In this document: positions 9,003 to 18,143 of the stretch, one piece after another
Layout: each line of letters starts with the position of its first letter
How positions within the stretch are numbered: position 1 is the first letter of the stretch
Assembly (NCBI RefSeq): GCF_002967765.1
Contig: NZ_PUHY01000001.1
Span: 186,001 to 250,000 of the forward strand
Length of the DNA stretch: 64,000 nucleotides
Direction: 5' to 3'
Source: Blastopirellula marina
GTDB lineage: Bacteria; Planctomycetota; Planctomycetia; Pirellulales; Pirellulaceae
Position numbers and translations under genes: made by a program
The notes under the pieces: generated by a model
Told to the model about the DNA's origin: nothing
What the model saw: the letters and a program-made list of their open reading frames with translations, nothing else
The model's database searches: none

Positions 9003-10484
9003 ATGCCACGCTTCATCTCGTCGAATTTGATTGTAAGTTCGATACTGCTCAGCTCGCTGTTATGCTCTCCGACGCTAGTCCAAGCCGACGATCGTCCGAA
9101 TGTTCTCTTCATTGTGGCAGACGATCTTAATTGTGCGATCAGCCCGTACGATGATCCCATCGCGCAGACACCGAATCTCCAGCGTCTTGCGGAGCGAGGC
9201 CTGACCTTTCAGCGCGCCTACTGCCAACAAGCGGTCTGCAATCCCTCACGTTCGTCCTTTCTGACGGGACTGCGTCCTAACACGGTCGCCGTCGACGACC
9301 TTCGAAAATCATTTCGCGGTACCGCCCCGAACGGTAAGACCTTGATCACCTTGCCGCAGCACTTCAAGAAACATGGTTACTTTTGCCAGAACATTGGCAA
9401 AATGTTCCACAATATGGGCGATACCCAAGATCGTCATAGTTGGTCGATTGACGAAGTGTTGTTTGCTGGAACACATGCGGACGATACCGTATTCGCTAAC
9501 CAGTATCGGGAAGGACCACCACCTTACAAAGCCCCTGTCGCGGAGGCTCATGACGTCCCTGATACCGCCTATCGCGATGGCCAAATCGCCAATTTGGCAG
9601 CGGCCATGTTGCGTGACCATGCGGGAAGCGACCAGCCATTCTTCTTAGCGGTTGGATTTTGGCGACCTCATTTGCCATTTGTCGCTCCCAAGAAGTATTG
9701 GGACCTATACGATCCCCAGGCAATTCCTTTGCCCACCAACCCGGTCCCTCCCCAAGACGCTCCCGAGATCGCACTGCACGACTCCCGTGAAATTAAGGGT
9801 TACGGAAATACACCGAAGGATCGAGCGTTCACTTCTGAGGAAGTCCGCCACTTTCGTCATGGTTATTACGCAGCAATTAGTTTTCTCGATGCCCAACTCG
9901 GAGAAATCCTAGACGCCCTCGAGGCTAGTGGTCAGGCTGATAATACGATTATCGTGTTTACGTCCGATCATGGATTTCACATTGGCGAGCAATCGCTGTG
10001 GGGAAAGACGACCAATTTCGAACTCGATGCTCGTGTGCCTCTTATCCTTGTTGACCCTCGGCACCCATCGATTGCGAATCAACAAACCAGTGCTCTCGCC
10101 GAACTCGTCGATCTCTATCCGACGCTGGCCAACCTAACCGGAATTGAAGGTGATCTGCCCGACAATCTTGAGGGAGACGATCTTTCTCCAATCCTCGACG
10201 ACCCGACGTTCACCGTGAAAGAAGCAGCGTTCACGCAGCATCAACATCCATTCTATGGCAGTGCACGAAACTGGAGGGCTTGGGGATACTCGGTTCGAAC
10301 AACAAGGTGGCGTTTCACCGAATGGCGCGATATTTCCACCGGATCCACCATCGCCGAGGAGCTTTACGACCATCAGGAAGATCCGCTCGAAACGACCAAT
10401 CTTGCCGATGACTCGCAGCGAGCCGACGTGATTGCGACGCTCAAGAAGACGCTCGCGCAGCAATTCCCACAGGAGAAGAAGTGA
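9003..10484 (+). CDS. Sulfatase, iduronate-2-sulfatase-like
   Basis: 493-residue type I sulfatase with a Sec signal peptide (about residues 1-28, ending LVQA). Metal aspartates D40/D41 are in FIVADDLN. The formylglycine motif is CNPSRSSFLTG, with C79 as the residue to be converted. The late calcium-site motif is SDHGFHIGEQSLWGK, characteristic of iduronate-2-sulfatase/choline-sulfatase-like members. It hydrolyses sulfate esters from glycans in the periplasm or outside. The start has GGGAG about 8 bases upstream. The 3' end overlaps the next sulfatase at TGATG, indicating translational coupling. The glycan substrate is unknown; a uronate- or acidic sugar-containing polymer is a reasonable guess. 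Confidence 0.94.
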   Translation: MPRFISSNLIVSSILLSSLLCSPTLVQADDRPNVLFIVADDLNCAISPYDDPIAQTPNLQRLAERGLTFQRAYCQQAVCNPSRSSFLTGLRPNTVAVDDLRKSFRGTAPNGKTLITLPQHFKKHGYFCQNIGKMFHNMGDTQDRHSWSIDEVLFAGTHADDTVFANQYREGPPPYKAPVAEAHDVPDTAYRDGQIANLAAAMLRDHAGSDQPFFLAVGFWRPHLPFVAPKKYWDLYDPQAIPLPTNPVPPQDAPEIALHDSREIKGYGNTPKDRAFTSEEVRHFRHGYYAAISFLDAQLGEILDALEASGQADNTIIVFTSDHGFHIGEQSLWGKTTNFELDARVPLILVDPRHPSIANQQTSALAELVDLYPTLANLTGIEGDLPDNLEGDDLSPILDDPTFTVKEAAFTQHQHPFYGSARNWRAWGYSVRTTRWRFTEWRDISTGSTIAEELYDHQEDPLETTNLADDSQRADVIATLKKTLAQQFPQEKK

Positions 10485-11935
10485 TGACAAGACTATTCAC
10501 CATTCTCACTACGATGTTGCTACTCGGCATTGGACTCGACAATGAATGTGTATCCGCTGCACCGCCGAACATCGTGTTCATTCTTGCAGATGACTTAGCT
10601 TGGTCCGATCTAGGCTGCTATGGTCACGAGTACCACGAAACTCCCAATCTCGACAAACTCAGTGAACAAGGACTCCGCTTCAACAACGCCTACGCATCGG
10701 CGCCAATATGTTCAGCCTCTCGTGCAAGCTTACTGACCGGTAAGACGCCGGCCCGTTTAGGTTTTGAGTTCGTTACGAAAGACTCAGCCATCCATCAGAA
10801 GCTGGATGCGGAGGTCCCGCTGTTAACGCCTCGATACACATTAAACCTACCATTAGAAGAGATCACGATCGCCGAACGACTCCGCCAGGTAGGCTACCAG
10901 ACGGCGTTCTTCGGCAAATGGCATTTGAATCAGCATTACCAGCGCTACCTTGGTTGGAGTCCTACACACGGACCGAAAGCGCAGGGATTCGAGGTCGCGG
11001 TTGAAGATTTTGGCAGCCATCCTTACGCCTGGGGCAAGAAGCCCCCCTCAGAAATCGATCAACCCGGCAAATTCGTCGACGACACGATGGTAGGTCGCGT
11101 CACAGAGTTCATTAAGCAGAAACATGCGCGTCCTTACTTCGTAATGGCCTCGCACTTTTACGTTCATACACCCGTCAGAACACCTTATCGTTGGCTTCTT
11201 GATAAGTACGACGCCAAGATTCCGCCTGACTCACCTGCAAGAGAACGTCGCTTACGTTACGCCGCTTTCGTAGAGACGCTTGATCACTTGGTTGGCCAGA
11301 TCGTGACAGCCGTCAACGAATCTGACGATCCGCAAGACACGCTAATCCTTTTTACGTCCGACAACGGTGGGCATCCAGAGTATACCGCCAACGGCCCGCT
11401 TCGCGGGTCGAAGTGGAATCTTTACGAAGGTGGCGTACGCGTACCGATGATCGTTCGTTGGCCAGATCAGATTGCAAAAGGAACGACAACGGAACTTCCC
11501 TGGGTTGGATACGATCTCCATCCATCGCTAGCCAAGTTGGCCGGAGTCACCGCCGAAGGACTCGACGGAATGTGCCTGATTTCTACCCTGAGCGAAAAGA
11601 CGCTACTGCCCGAACGTTCTTTGTACTGGCACTTTCCGTATTACCACCCAGAGAAAGGTTTTGCGAAAGCTCCCGAAGGGATCGGTGTAAACGACTTCGT
11701 TACCAGTCGGACGCGGCCGCAATCTGCGATTCGTCGTGGCCAATACAAGTTGATCCACTTCTACGAAGACAATCACAACGAGTTGTATGACCTAGCGAAA
11801 GACCTTTCTGAACAAACTAATCTCATTGATAGTCATCCCAAACTCGCCGCAGAACTGTCTGCTGATCTGCGTAACTATCTTGTCGAAGTCGATGCTCGCC
11901 TTCCTCAGGACAAATTATCACACACCACGGACTGA
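10484..11935 (+). CDS. Sulfatase (arylsulfatase A-like)
   Basis: 483-residue type I sulfatase. Signal peptide about residues 1-25 (MTRLFTILTTMLLLGIGL, cleaved near VSA). Metal aspartates D36/D37 are in ILADDLAWSDLGCYG. The formylglycine motif is CSASRASLLTG, with C76, which matches the C-x-A-x-R variant rather than C-x-P-x-R. FFGKWHL and FTSDNGGHPE complete the active site. I use ATG 10484, which overlaps the upstream TGA as TGATG and has AGGAGAAG just before it; GTG 10481 is also possible. It forms a tandem pair with the preceding sulfatase, so the two may remove sulfates from different positions of one polymer (inference). Confidence 0.93.
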   Translation: MTRLFTILTTMLLLGIGLDNECVSAAPPNIVFILADDLAWSDLGCYGHEYHETPNLDKLSEQGLRFNNAYASAPICSASRASLLTGKTPARLGFEFVTKDSAIHQKLDAEVPLLTPRYTLNLPLEEITIAERLRQVGYQTAFFGKWHLNQHYQRYLGWSPTHGPKAQGFEVAVEDFGSHPYAWGKKPPSEIDQPGKFVDDTMVGRVTEFIKQKHARPYFVMASHFYVHTPVRTPYRWLLDKYDAKIPPDSPARERRLRYAAFVETLDHLVGQIVTAVNESDDPQDTLILFTSDNGGHPEYTANGPLRGSKWNLYEGGVRVPMIVRWPDQIAKGTTTELPWVGYDLHPSLAKLAGVTAEGLDGMCLISTLSEKTLLPERSLYWHFPYYHPEKGFAKAPEGIGVNDFVTSRTRPQSAIRRGQYKLIHFYEDNHNELYDLAKDLSEQTNLIDSHPKLAAELSADLRNYLVEVDARLPQDKLSHTTD

Positions 11936-11969
11936 TCCCACTGTTCCTCCTTCCCCCCGAGTGAATCTC

Positions 11970-14900
11970 ATGTCTTTTAGTCGAACCATCACCACGATGT
12001 TGCTGTTGATATTAGCAACGCCTGTTTTCGCTCAAGATGAGTGGAAGCTGAAAGAGCTTTCCTACAACAATCCAGGCCTCAAAGTCGACCTTGGCGTAGG
12101 GCTTTGGGCATGGCCGTTGCCGATGGACTATGACGGGGACGGCGATATGGACCTGTTGGTCTCCTGCCCTGATAAGCCATCCAATGGCGTCTTCTACTTC
12201 GAGAATACATCCCAAGACCCTTCACAAAAGATGCCGGTATTTAAGCCCGCAGTGAAGCTTGGCAAGACGTCGCACAATGTTCAGGTTAGCTATGTCGACG
12301 GCAAGCCACGTATTCTTCACGAATGCTGGGAATATCCACGCGATGCGAAAAGTGGCAAGTTCGACTTCGATCATGGCAAACGGATCTATCCGAAAAACAA
12401 TATCCATGAGAACCGAGTTCGCGCGAATATGTGGCGTTATGTCGATTACGATGGTGACGGTGATCAGGATATCGTCGTCGGTGTCGGCGACTGGACCGAC
12501 TACGCCTGGGATGCTGCCTTCGATAACTTTGGCCGGTGGCAAAATGGACGGCTTCATGGCTACGTTTATCTTATACGCAATGAAGGCACTGCTAGCGAAG
12601 CGAAGTATTCTGATTCACCGGAGAAGATCGAAGCGGCTGGTGGTGAAATCGACGTCTACGGATGGCCTTCCCCCAACTTCGCTGATTTCGACAACGATGG
12701 CGATCTCGACCTTTTATGCGGCGAATTCCTCGACGGATTCACTTATTTCCAAAATATTGGCACGCGGGAAGAGCCGGTGTACGCTGCTGGCCGCAAGCTG
12801 AACAATGCGAACGGCAAGCCACTGGTAATGGATCTTCAAATGATCACGCCAACGGCGTTCGATTGGGACAGTGATGGTGATTTAGATCTGATCGTTGGCG
12901 ATGAGGATGGTCGCGTCGCCCTCGTAGAAAACACCGGTGAACTTCGCGACGACCAACCCGTATTCCTCGCCCCAAAGTACTTTCAACAAGAGGCCGATAC
13001 ACTTAAGTTTGGTGCTCTCGCGACGCCTTATGCCTACGACTGGGATGAAGATGGCGACGAAGACATTCTCTGTGGTAACACAGCTGGTTACATTGGCTTC
13101 TTCGAGAATCTCGGTCCTGCTGAAAATGGCCTGCCGAAATGGAACGCCCCGAAGTTGTTAACGGCATCGCCAGGAACGGCTCATACGCCAGAAGTGGAGT
13201 TCCGCATCTTGGCTGGTCCTAGCGGGTCAATTCAAGGTCCGGCTGAAGCGAAGTGGGGCTATACCACCTTGTGCGTTGCGGATTGGGATGGAGATGCCGA
13301 TCCAGACATCATCTACAACTCGATCCTCGCGAAGGTTGGACTTCTGCGAAATGACGATGGCAAACTGGTCGATGTTCCCCTGCCGACTGGTCTGAGCGAA
13401 GCTCCACCAAAGTGGTACTGGTGGCAAACCAAATCGGAATCCTCGATTACGCAGTGGCGTACAACGCCGGTTGTAAAGGACTTCAATGGCGACGGAAAGC
13501 TCGATTTGGTGATGCTCGATCAAGAAGGATACCTGACCTTGCGACCTTCCGCTGGTGCAGCAGAACGAATCTTTATTGACGAAAATAACCAACCACTCCA
13601 GTTGAACATCAAATCTTGTGGCGGTTCAGGCCGCGTGAAGTTGGATGTCGTTGACTGGGACAGCGATGGCCGACTTGACCTGCTTGTGAATTCCGAGAAC
13701 GCAACTTGGTACCGCAACTGTGAAGATCGCGATGGCAAGGTTGTGCTGAAACGGATTGGTAACCTGGCCAAGCGAAACGTCGCTGGGCATACTTCGAGTC
13801 CAGCCGCTTGCGACTTTGATAAGGACGGAAAACCAGATCTGCTGGTCGGTGCCGAGAATGGCCGACTCTACTATGCCCCTCATGACGACTGCCTGGCATT
13901 CGCAGCGGATCAAATCGCTGCGGTTAAACCCCAAGAATCTAGCAAGCCGAAGTTCCCTGGATTTGTTAGTGAAGAATTCATTTACACTAAGGCCAGTTTT
14001 CCCGAGTGCCACGCTTCGACCATCTGCCAAACGAACCGCGGCTTAGTCGCATCATGGTTTGGCGGGACGAAAGAAGGACGCGACGACGTTTGCATCTGGG
14101 TAAGCTACCACGACGGAAGCCGCTGGTCAGGCCCGATGAAGGTCGCCGACGGTGTTCAGCATAACGGACTTCGCTATCCTTGCTGGAATCCAGTGCTCTA
14201 TCAATCTCCGGGCGATGGCCCTTTGCTCTTGTTCTTCAAGGTAGGGCCAAAACCGCATTCGTGGTGGGGCGAAATGATGGTCAGCTATGACGGCGGTAAG
14301 ACCTTCCGCGAGCGAAAACGTCTTCCAGAAGGAATTGATGGTCCCGTTCGCTGCAAACCGATCCTGCTGAAGGATGGCAAGACACTGCTCTGCGGATCTT
14401 CGACCGAGTACGACGGCTGGACCATTCACTTCGAGAAGACCGTTCTAACCGATGGCCAACCTAGTGGTGTCTGGCAGCGAATCGGTCCCATCAACACCAA
14501 AGATGAGTTTAACGCGATCCAGCCCACCATTCTTCAACATCAGGATGGTCGTCTGCAGGTTCTTTGCCGCACCAAGGAGAGTGTGATCGTCAGCAGCTTC
14601 TCCGAGGACGAAGGAGACACTTGGTCGAAACTCAAGCCAATCGATATGCCGAATCCTAATTCAGGAATCGAAGTCGTCACGCTGGCCGATGGTCGCCAGC
14701 TGATGATCTATAACCATCTTGGAAGTGGCAAGACAGGCTGGGGACGTCGCGGGCTATTGAACCTGGCAATCTCTGACGACGGTATTAACTGGCGAAAGGT
14801 TGCTGTATTGGAACAGGAAGAAGGCGCCGAGTTCAGCTACCCGGCAATTATCCAAACTGATGACGGCATGGTGCACATGACCTACACGTGGAAACGTCAA

Positions 14901-14975
14901 TTGATCAAACATGTCGTCATCGATCCGACCAAAATCGAACCTGGCGACGAGTTGACCAAGGCGAACTGGGATTAG
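11970..14975 (+). CDS. FG-GAP/VCBS repeat propeller fused to a BNR sialidase-like domain
   Basis: 1001-residue secreted protein with a signal peptide (MSFSRTITTMLLLILATPVFA). Residues about 30-650 contain nine calcium-loop repeats of the FG-GAP type, such as DYDGDGDMDLL, DFDNDGDLDLL and DWDSDGRLDLL. Residues about 665-1000 are a sialidase-like propeller with Asp-box motifs SYDGGKTF, SEDEGDTW and SDDGINW, and the family start EECHAS-like segment FPECHASTICQTNRG. I chose ATG 11970: the frame is open back to 11826, but that stretch lies inside the preceding sulfatase. It is the last gene of the locus, 34 bases after that sulfatase, with a strong terminator behind it. Likely an extracellular glycan-binding and perhaps glycan-cleaving protein. 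Whether the BNR part is catalytic is not clear. Confidence 0.88.
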   Translation: MSFSRTITTMLLLILATPVFAQDEWKLKELSYNNPGLKVDLGVGLWAWPLPMDYDGDGDMDLLVSCPDKPSNGVFYFENTSQDPSQKMPVFKPAVKLGKTSHNVQVSYVDGKPRILHECWEYPRDAKSGKFDFDHGKRIYPKNNIHENRVRANMWRYVDYDGDGDQDIVVGVGDWTDYAWDAAFDNFGRWQNGRLHGYVYLIRNEGTASEAKYSDSPEKIEAAGGEIDVYGWPSPNFADFDNDGDLDLLCGEFLDGFTYFQNIGTREEPVYAAGRKLNNANGKPLVMDLQMITPTAFDWDSDGDLDLIVGDEDGRVALVENTGELRDDQPVFLAPKYFQQEADTLKFGALATPYAYDWDEDGDEDILCGNTAGYIGFFENLGPAENGLPKWNAPKLLTASPGTAHTPEVEFRILAGPSGSIQGPAEAKWGYTTLCVADWDGDADPDIIYNSILAKVGLLRNDDGKLVDVPLPTGLSEAPPKWYWWQTKSESSITQWRTTPVVKDFNGDGKLDLVMLDQEGYLTLRPSAGAAERIFIDENNQPLQLNIKSCGGSGRVKLDVVDWDSDGRLDLLVNSENATWYRNCEDRDGKVVLKRIGNLAKRNVAGHTSSPAACDFDKDGKPDLLVGAENGRLYYAPHDDCLAFAADQIAAVKPQESSKPKFPGFVSEEFIYTKASFPECHASTICQTNRGLVASWFGGTKEGRDDVCIWVSYHDGSRWSGPMKVADGVQHNGLRYPCWNPVLYQSPGDGPLLLFFKVGPKPHSWWGEMMVSYDGGKTFRERKRLPEGIDGPVRCKPILLKDGKTLLCGSSTEYDGWTIHFEKTVLTDGQPSGVWQRIGPINTKDEFNAIQPTILQHQDGRLQVLCRTKESVIVSSFSEDEGDTWSKLKPIDMPNPNSGIEVVTLADGRQLMIYNHLGSGKTGWGRRGLLNLAISDDGINWRKVAVLEQEEGAEFSYPAIIQTDDGMVHMTYTWKRQLIKHVVIDPTKIEPGDELTKANWD

Positions 14976-15002
14976 TAGCTGAGTCCACATCAAGAAACGA
15001 AG

Positions 15003-15043
15003 AAGGCGTGCGGGACGACTTGTCTCGCACGCCTTTCTCTTTG
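15003..15043 (+). terminator. Rho-independent terminator ending the sulfatase/sialidase locus
   Basis: A 13-14 bp stem (AAGGCGTGCGGGAC against GTCTCGCACGCCTT, one G-U pair, 5-base loop) is followed by TTTCTCTTT. It begins 28 bases after the stop of the FG-GAP/sialidase-like gene. The opposing gene ends just beyond it. Confidence 0.85.
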
Positions 15044-15051
15044 AAGACCGC

Positions 15052-15729
15052 TCAGGCATTTCGATCGATTAGCTTTCCCAGTTGCTCTTCAATCCGTTTC
15101 AAACGGTCTTCAATACGCTGCAGATTTTTTTCCGGGGGTGGCGGTGGATTTCCGCCAGGGCCTGCCATTGGTGGCTGTCCCGCGCGTGGCTCTTGTGCTC
15201 TTTGGTGCGGCCGAGGTGGACCATGCCGCCCTGGCCCTGGCGGCGGTGGCTGCACACCATGTGGCGGCATGCCAGGTTGATTCATGACAGGAGGTCCGGC
15301 ATGCGGACCGTGCGGTGGACAATGACCACCTGGAGGTGGAGGCGGCATTTCTTCCCGTTGGAAGGTCGATTCGCTCTCGACGTTTGTTAGCGCGAATACT
15401 TCGACAACCATTTCTCCATGCGGGCCTGGTTGGCGGCGTCCTTCGGCAGAGACTTCTTGCCCCACTTCGGACAACTTACCCAGGTATTTCTCCAGGTGGG
15501 GCGGCCAATGCAGCCAAGTGCCATCTTCCAACTTAACTCCATCGATTCCACCACGTGGAGCTTTCGTTTGTTCGGTGACCTTTCCCGTTATCGTCTCCAT
15601 TGTTTGCGGTGCATGCGCGGCGGGCGGCGGGGCGATCCCAGGTATTTGAGCTTCTTCCGAGTTTCCCACGACCCACCCACCGAGGGCGAATGCGGCAGAA
15701 CTTCCGATCGTAACTAGCCAGCGACTCAT
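15052..15729 (-). CDS. Membrane-anchored Pro/Gly/His-rich protein, unknown function
   Basis: 225 residues, no family recognised. The N-terminus (MSRWLVTIGSSAAFALGGWVVG) is a signal anchor or signal peptide. Residues about 40-105 may be a small folded domain (ETITGKVTEQTKAPRGGIDGVKLEDG) that resembles OB-like domains binding small ligands, but this is only an impression. Residues about 125-200 are low complexity, rich in Pro, Gly and His (PPPPPGGHCPPHGPHAGPP). The last 22 residues form an amphipathic coiled coil (LQRIEDRLKRIEEQLGKLI). The start has AAGGA about 9 bases upstream. The His-rich stretch could bind metal (inference). It is alone between the terminator and a divergent cytochrome-like gene. 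Confidence 0.75.
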   Translation of the reverse strand: MSRWLVTIGSSAAFALGGWVVGNSEEAQIPGIAPPPAAHAPQTMETITGKVTEQTKAPRGGIDGVKLEDGTWLHWPPHLEKYLGKLSEVGQEVSAEGRRQPGPHGEMVVEVFALTNVESESTFQREEMPPPPPGGHCPPHGPHAGPPVMNQPGMPPHGVQPPPPGPGRHGPPRPHQRAQEPRAGQPPMAGPGGNPPPPPEKNLQRIEDRLKRIEEQLGKLIDRNA

Positions 15730-16092
15730 GGAATGTGTCCTTTCGAGAAGTATCCAATCTTCGAGCTTTATCGAACGTGAAATGCAATTCTACTGCATAA
15801 CCCGTTGATACCGGTTTACGCTGAAAATTGCAAGCAGGAATTCCTAGCTTTTCTGACCTACGCGGACACGTAACACCATCTGAATGCGTTCAACAGGTAT
15901 GATTCGTCGATATGTGGGTTTTCGATTTCTCCTGTCATTGGATCGCCCAATGACCAAAGTTTGATCACTTTTCCCAAGTTTTCGCTCGAACTCTTCCCCC
16001 CACCGCAACGGTCATTCGTCTAGCCCGACTCTCGGTATTCGAGTAGTATTGAAAGCCCCGCCGCCTCCCACCTACCTCCAGGCCAACCGACA
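15730..16092. other. Divergent intergenic region, 363 bp
   Basis: Holds the promoters of the Pro-rich protein (minus) and the DUF1592 gene (plus). The notable element is a perfect 8-bp inverted repeat, GTCATTGG-atcgc-CCAATGAC, at 15934-15954. No coding signal is seen. Confidence 0.6.
15934..15954. promoter_or_regulatory. Perfect 8-bp inverted repeat in a divergent promoter region
   Basis: GTCATTGG and CCAATGAC are separated by five bases. The position is about 205 bases from the minus-strand start and 140 bases from the plus-strand start. It could be a regulator binding site or a small hairpin. There is no T-run. Confidence 0.35.
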
Positions 16093-18111
16093 ATGCGCTT
16101 CGCAGTTGCACCTTCCCAATTCGGCACATATCGGAATCATTCGCGTATTCCCGTTCTGATCTCCGCAGCGATCGCGGTTCTCGCCCCGGTTTTGTCTACC
16201 GATACTCGTCTAGTGGCTGCTGATCATTCGCCTGAACTAAAAACGTGGGGCGAGAATTACACCAAAGATGTTTTGCCGATCGTCAAGTCGAAATGCCTTG
16301 AATGCCACACCGGTGACGACGCCGATGGAGAGTTCGACTTGGCTACGTTCAGTAGTGGTGAATCGGCAATTGAAGCGGGCGATATCTGGGAACGCGTTGC
16401 TCGTCGCGTCCGACAAAACGAGATGCCGCCGGAGGGTAGCCCTGGACTTAGTGATCCGCAGAAGAGTGCTTTCTATCGCTGGCTCGACTCTCGGCCTGGG
16501 CAAGATCTTTGCAAACAACTAGCGTCGGACGAAACCCAAAGCTGGTATCGCGGTCATGTGATGAGCCGCCGTCTAACCCGCACCGAATACCGGAATGCAA
16601 TGCGCGATCTTGTCGGGATCGAACTGAAGCCGAGTGAACTGCCTCCATCAGACGGAGCTGGTGGCGAAGGATTCGATACCGTCGGTGACGCCTTGTTTAC
16701 TTCCCCTATTCATCTCGAGGCTTACCTGATGGCCGCGGACCGCCTGATCGAAACGGCGCTGCCAGAGGGTGAGCAAGGTGCCTCAGAAGAAGTCATCGCC
16801 GCAAGACGTCGCATTCTTAGTTCGCTTCCCAAGTCGATCGACTCAGCATCGGACCTTGACGATCGCGATGCTGCCAAGGCCAACATCGAAGCATTCGCGG
16901 AACGAGCCTGGCGTCGACCACCTACGCCGGAAGAAGTTGAACGGTTGCTAACGATCTTCGACGCTGCTTTATCGAGAACTGGTTCGTTTATAGCCGCCCA
17001 GCGACAACCGTTGAAGGCTATCCTGGTCTCACCTCATTTCCTGTTTGTCGTTGAATCGGAACCGGAGGCGGGTGGCGTTCAAAGAATCTCTCCACATCAA
17101 TTGGCTACGCGTCTGGCACTTTTGATCTGGTCATCCATTCCCGATGATCGCCTACTCCAACTTGCCGACAGTGGCGCGTTGTATGATGAAGAAGTGCTTC
17201 GGGGTGAAGTTCGTCGAATGCTGGCTGATTCAAAGGCCGATTCCCTAGGAGAGAATTTCGGTTTGCAGTGGCTTGGCCTAAAAGAATTTGGGAACGGCCC
17301 GAAACCCGACGCGGAAGTCTTTCCGGAATACGACGACAAACTAGCCGCGGCGATGCGTGAAGAGGCAGTTCGGACTGTCGCCAGCGTGTTTCGTGCAAAT
17401 GCTCCGCTAACCGATTTGATCGATGCGGATTACATCTATGCCAACGCCAGCCTGGCAAAGCACTATGGAATCGATTTACCGCCAGATTCATCTTGGCAAC
17501 AGGTCAAACTCGATAGTCGCCAGCGCGGCGGCGTCTTGACCATGGCCAGTGTGCTAACATCCGCTTCCTACCCGCGTCGTACGAGCCCCGTACTTCGTGG
17601 GAGATGGATTCTGGAAGAAGTTCTCGGCGCGCGTGTCCCGCCTCCGCCGCCCAACGTCCCAGCATTGGAAGATGAACATGGAGAAGCGAAGCCCACGACA
17701 TTGCGCGAGCGTCTCGAACTTCATCGGCAAAAGGCTGAGTGTGCCAGCTGCCACAATCGCATGGATCCTCTCGGCTTCGGCCTGGAAAACTTCGATGGCA
17801 TTGGCCGATGGCGGGAAAGTGACAATGGGCAGCCGATTGATTCGGCAGGCAAGCTTCCTTCCGGTGATACGTTTAGCGGACCGGAAGAACTGAAAGTCAT
17901 TCTTCTGAAGCGGAGTGGTGAATTCCAGAAGCATTTTGTCCGCAAGTTACTTGGCTTTGGTTTAGGACGCGATCTGAACAAATTCGACAATTGTGTCGTT
18001 GATCGTTGCCTGAAATGCTTGAAAGAAAACGATCTCAAGGCAGGCATCCTCATTGAAGAGATCGCCCTCTCCTACCCGTTTCAGCACCGCTACTTCAAAG
18101 CAGACAAATAA
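16093..18111 (+). CDS. Planctomycete DUF1592-family cytochrome-like protein (DUF1587/1595/1592/1588/1585)
   Basis: 672-residue exported protein. It opens with a hydrophobic leader (about residues 20-43). A cytochrome c-like domain follows with haem motif CLECH (C68, C71, H72) and a likely distal Met in NEMPPEG. The planctomycete domain series then runs from [19 protein letters not shown] (DUF1587) through DUF1595/1592 to [18 protein letters not shown] (DUF1588, second CxxCH at C550/C553/H554) and the DUF1585 end. Function of the family is unknown; covalent haem and periplasmic electron transfer or cell-surface carbohydrate oxidation are suggested by the motifs. The DUF1552 gene follows after 32 bases, the usual partner, so the pair is an operon. 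Confidence 0.92.
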   Translation: MRFAVAPSQFGTYRNHSRIPVLISAAIAVLAPVLSTDTRLVAADHSPELKTWGENYTKDVLPIVKSKCLECHTGDDADGEFDLATFSSGESAIEAGDIWERVARRVRQNEMPPEGSPGLSDPQKSAFYRWLDSRPGQDLCKQLASDETQSWYRGHVMSRRLTRTEYRNAMRDLVGIELKPSELPPSDGAGGEGFDTVGDALFTSPIHLEAYLMAADRLIETALPEGEQGASEEVIAARRRILSSLPKSIDSASDLDDRDAAKANIEAFAERAWRRPPTPEEVERLLTIFDAALSRTGSFIAAQRQPLKAILVSPHFLFVVESEPEAGGVQRISPHQLATRLALLIWSSIPDDRLLQLADSGALYDEEVLRGEVRRMLADSKADSLGENFGLQWLGLKEFGNGPKPDAEVFPEYDDKLAAAMREEAVRTVASVFRANAPLTDLIDADYIYANASLAKHYGIDLPPDSSWQQVKLDSRQRGGVLTMASVLTSASYPRRTSPVLRGRWILEEVLGARVPPPPPNVPALEDEHGEAKPTTLRERLELHRQKAECASCHNRMDPLGFGLENFDGIGRWRESDNGQPIDSAGKLPSGDTFSGPEELKVILLKRSGEFQKHFVRKLLGFGLGRDLNKFDNCVVDRCLKCLKENDLKAGILIEEIALSYPFQHRYFKADK

Positions 18112-18143
18112 ACGGAGCGTCTACGCTCGAAGGTAATTGTCTT

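Noticed and set aside
11826-11969. Longer N-terminus for the FG-GAP/sialidase-like protein
   Set aside because: Would start inside the preceding sulfatase and hide the signal peptide that begins at 11970.
12259-12801. 180-codon plus-strand frame within the FG-GAP protein
   Set aside because: Different frame of a calcium-loop coding region; no domain and no start signal.
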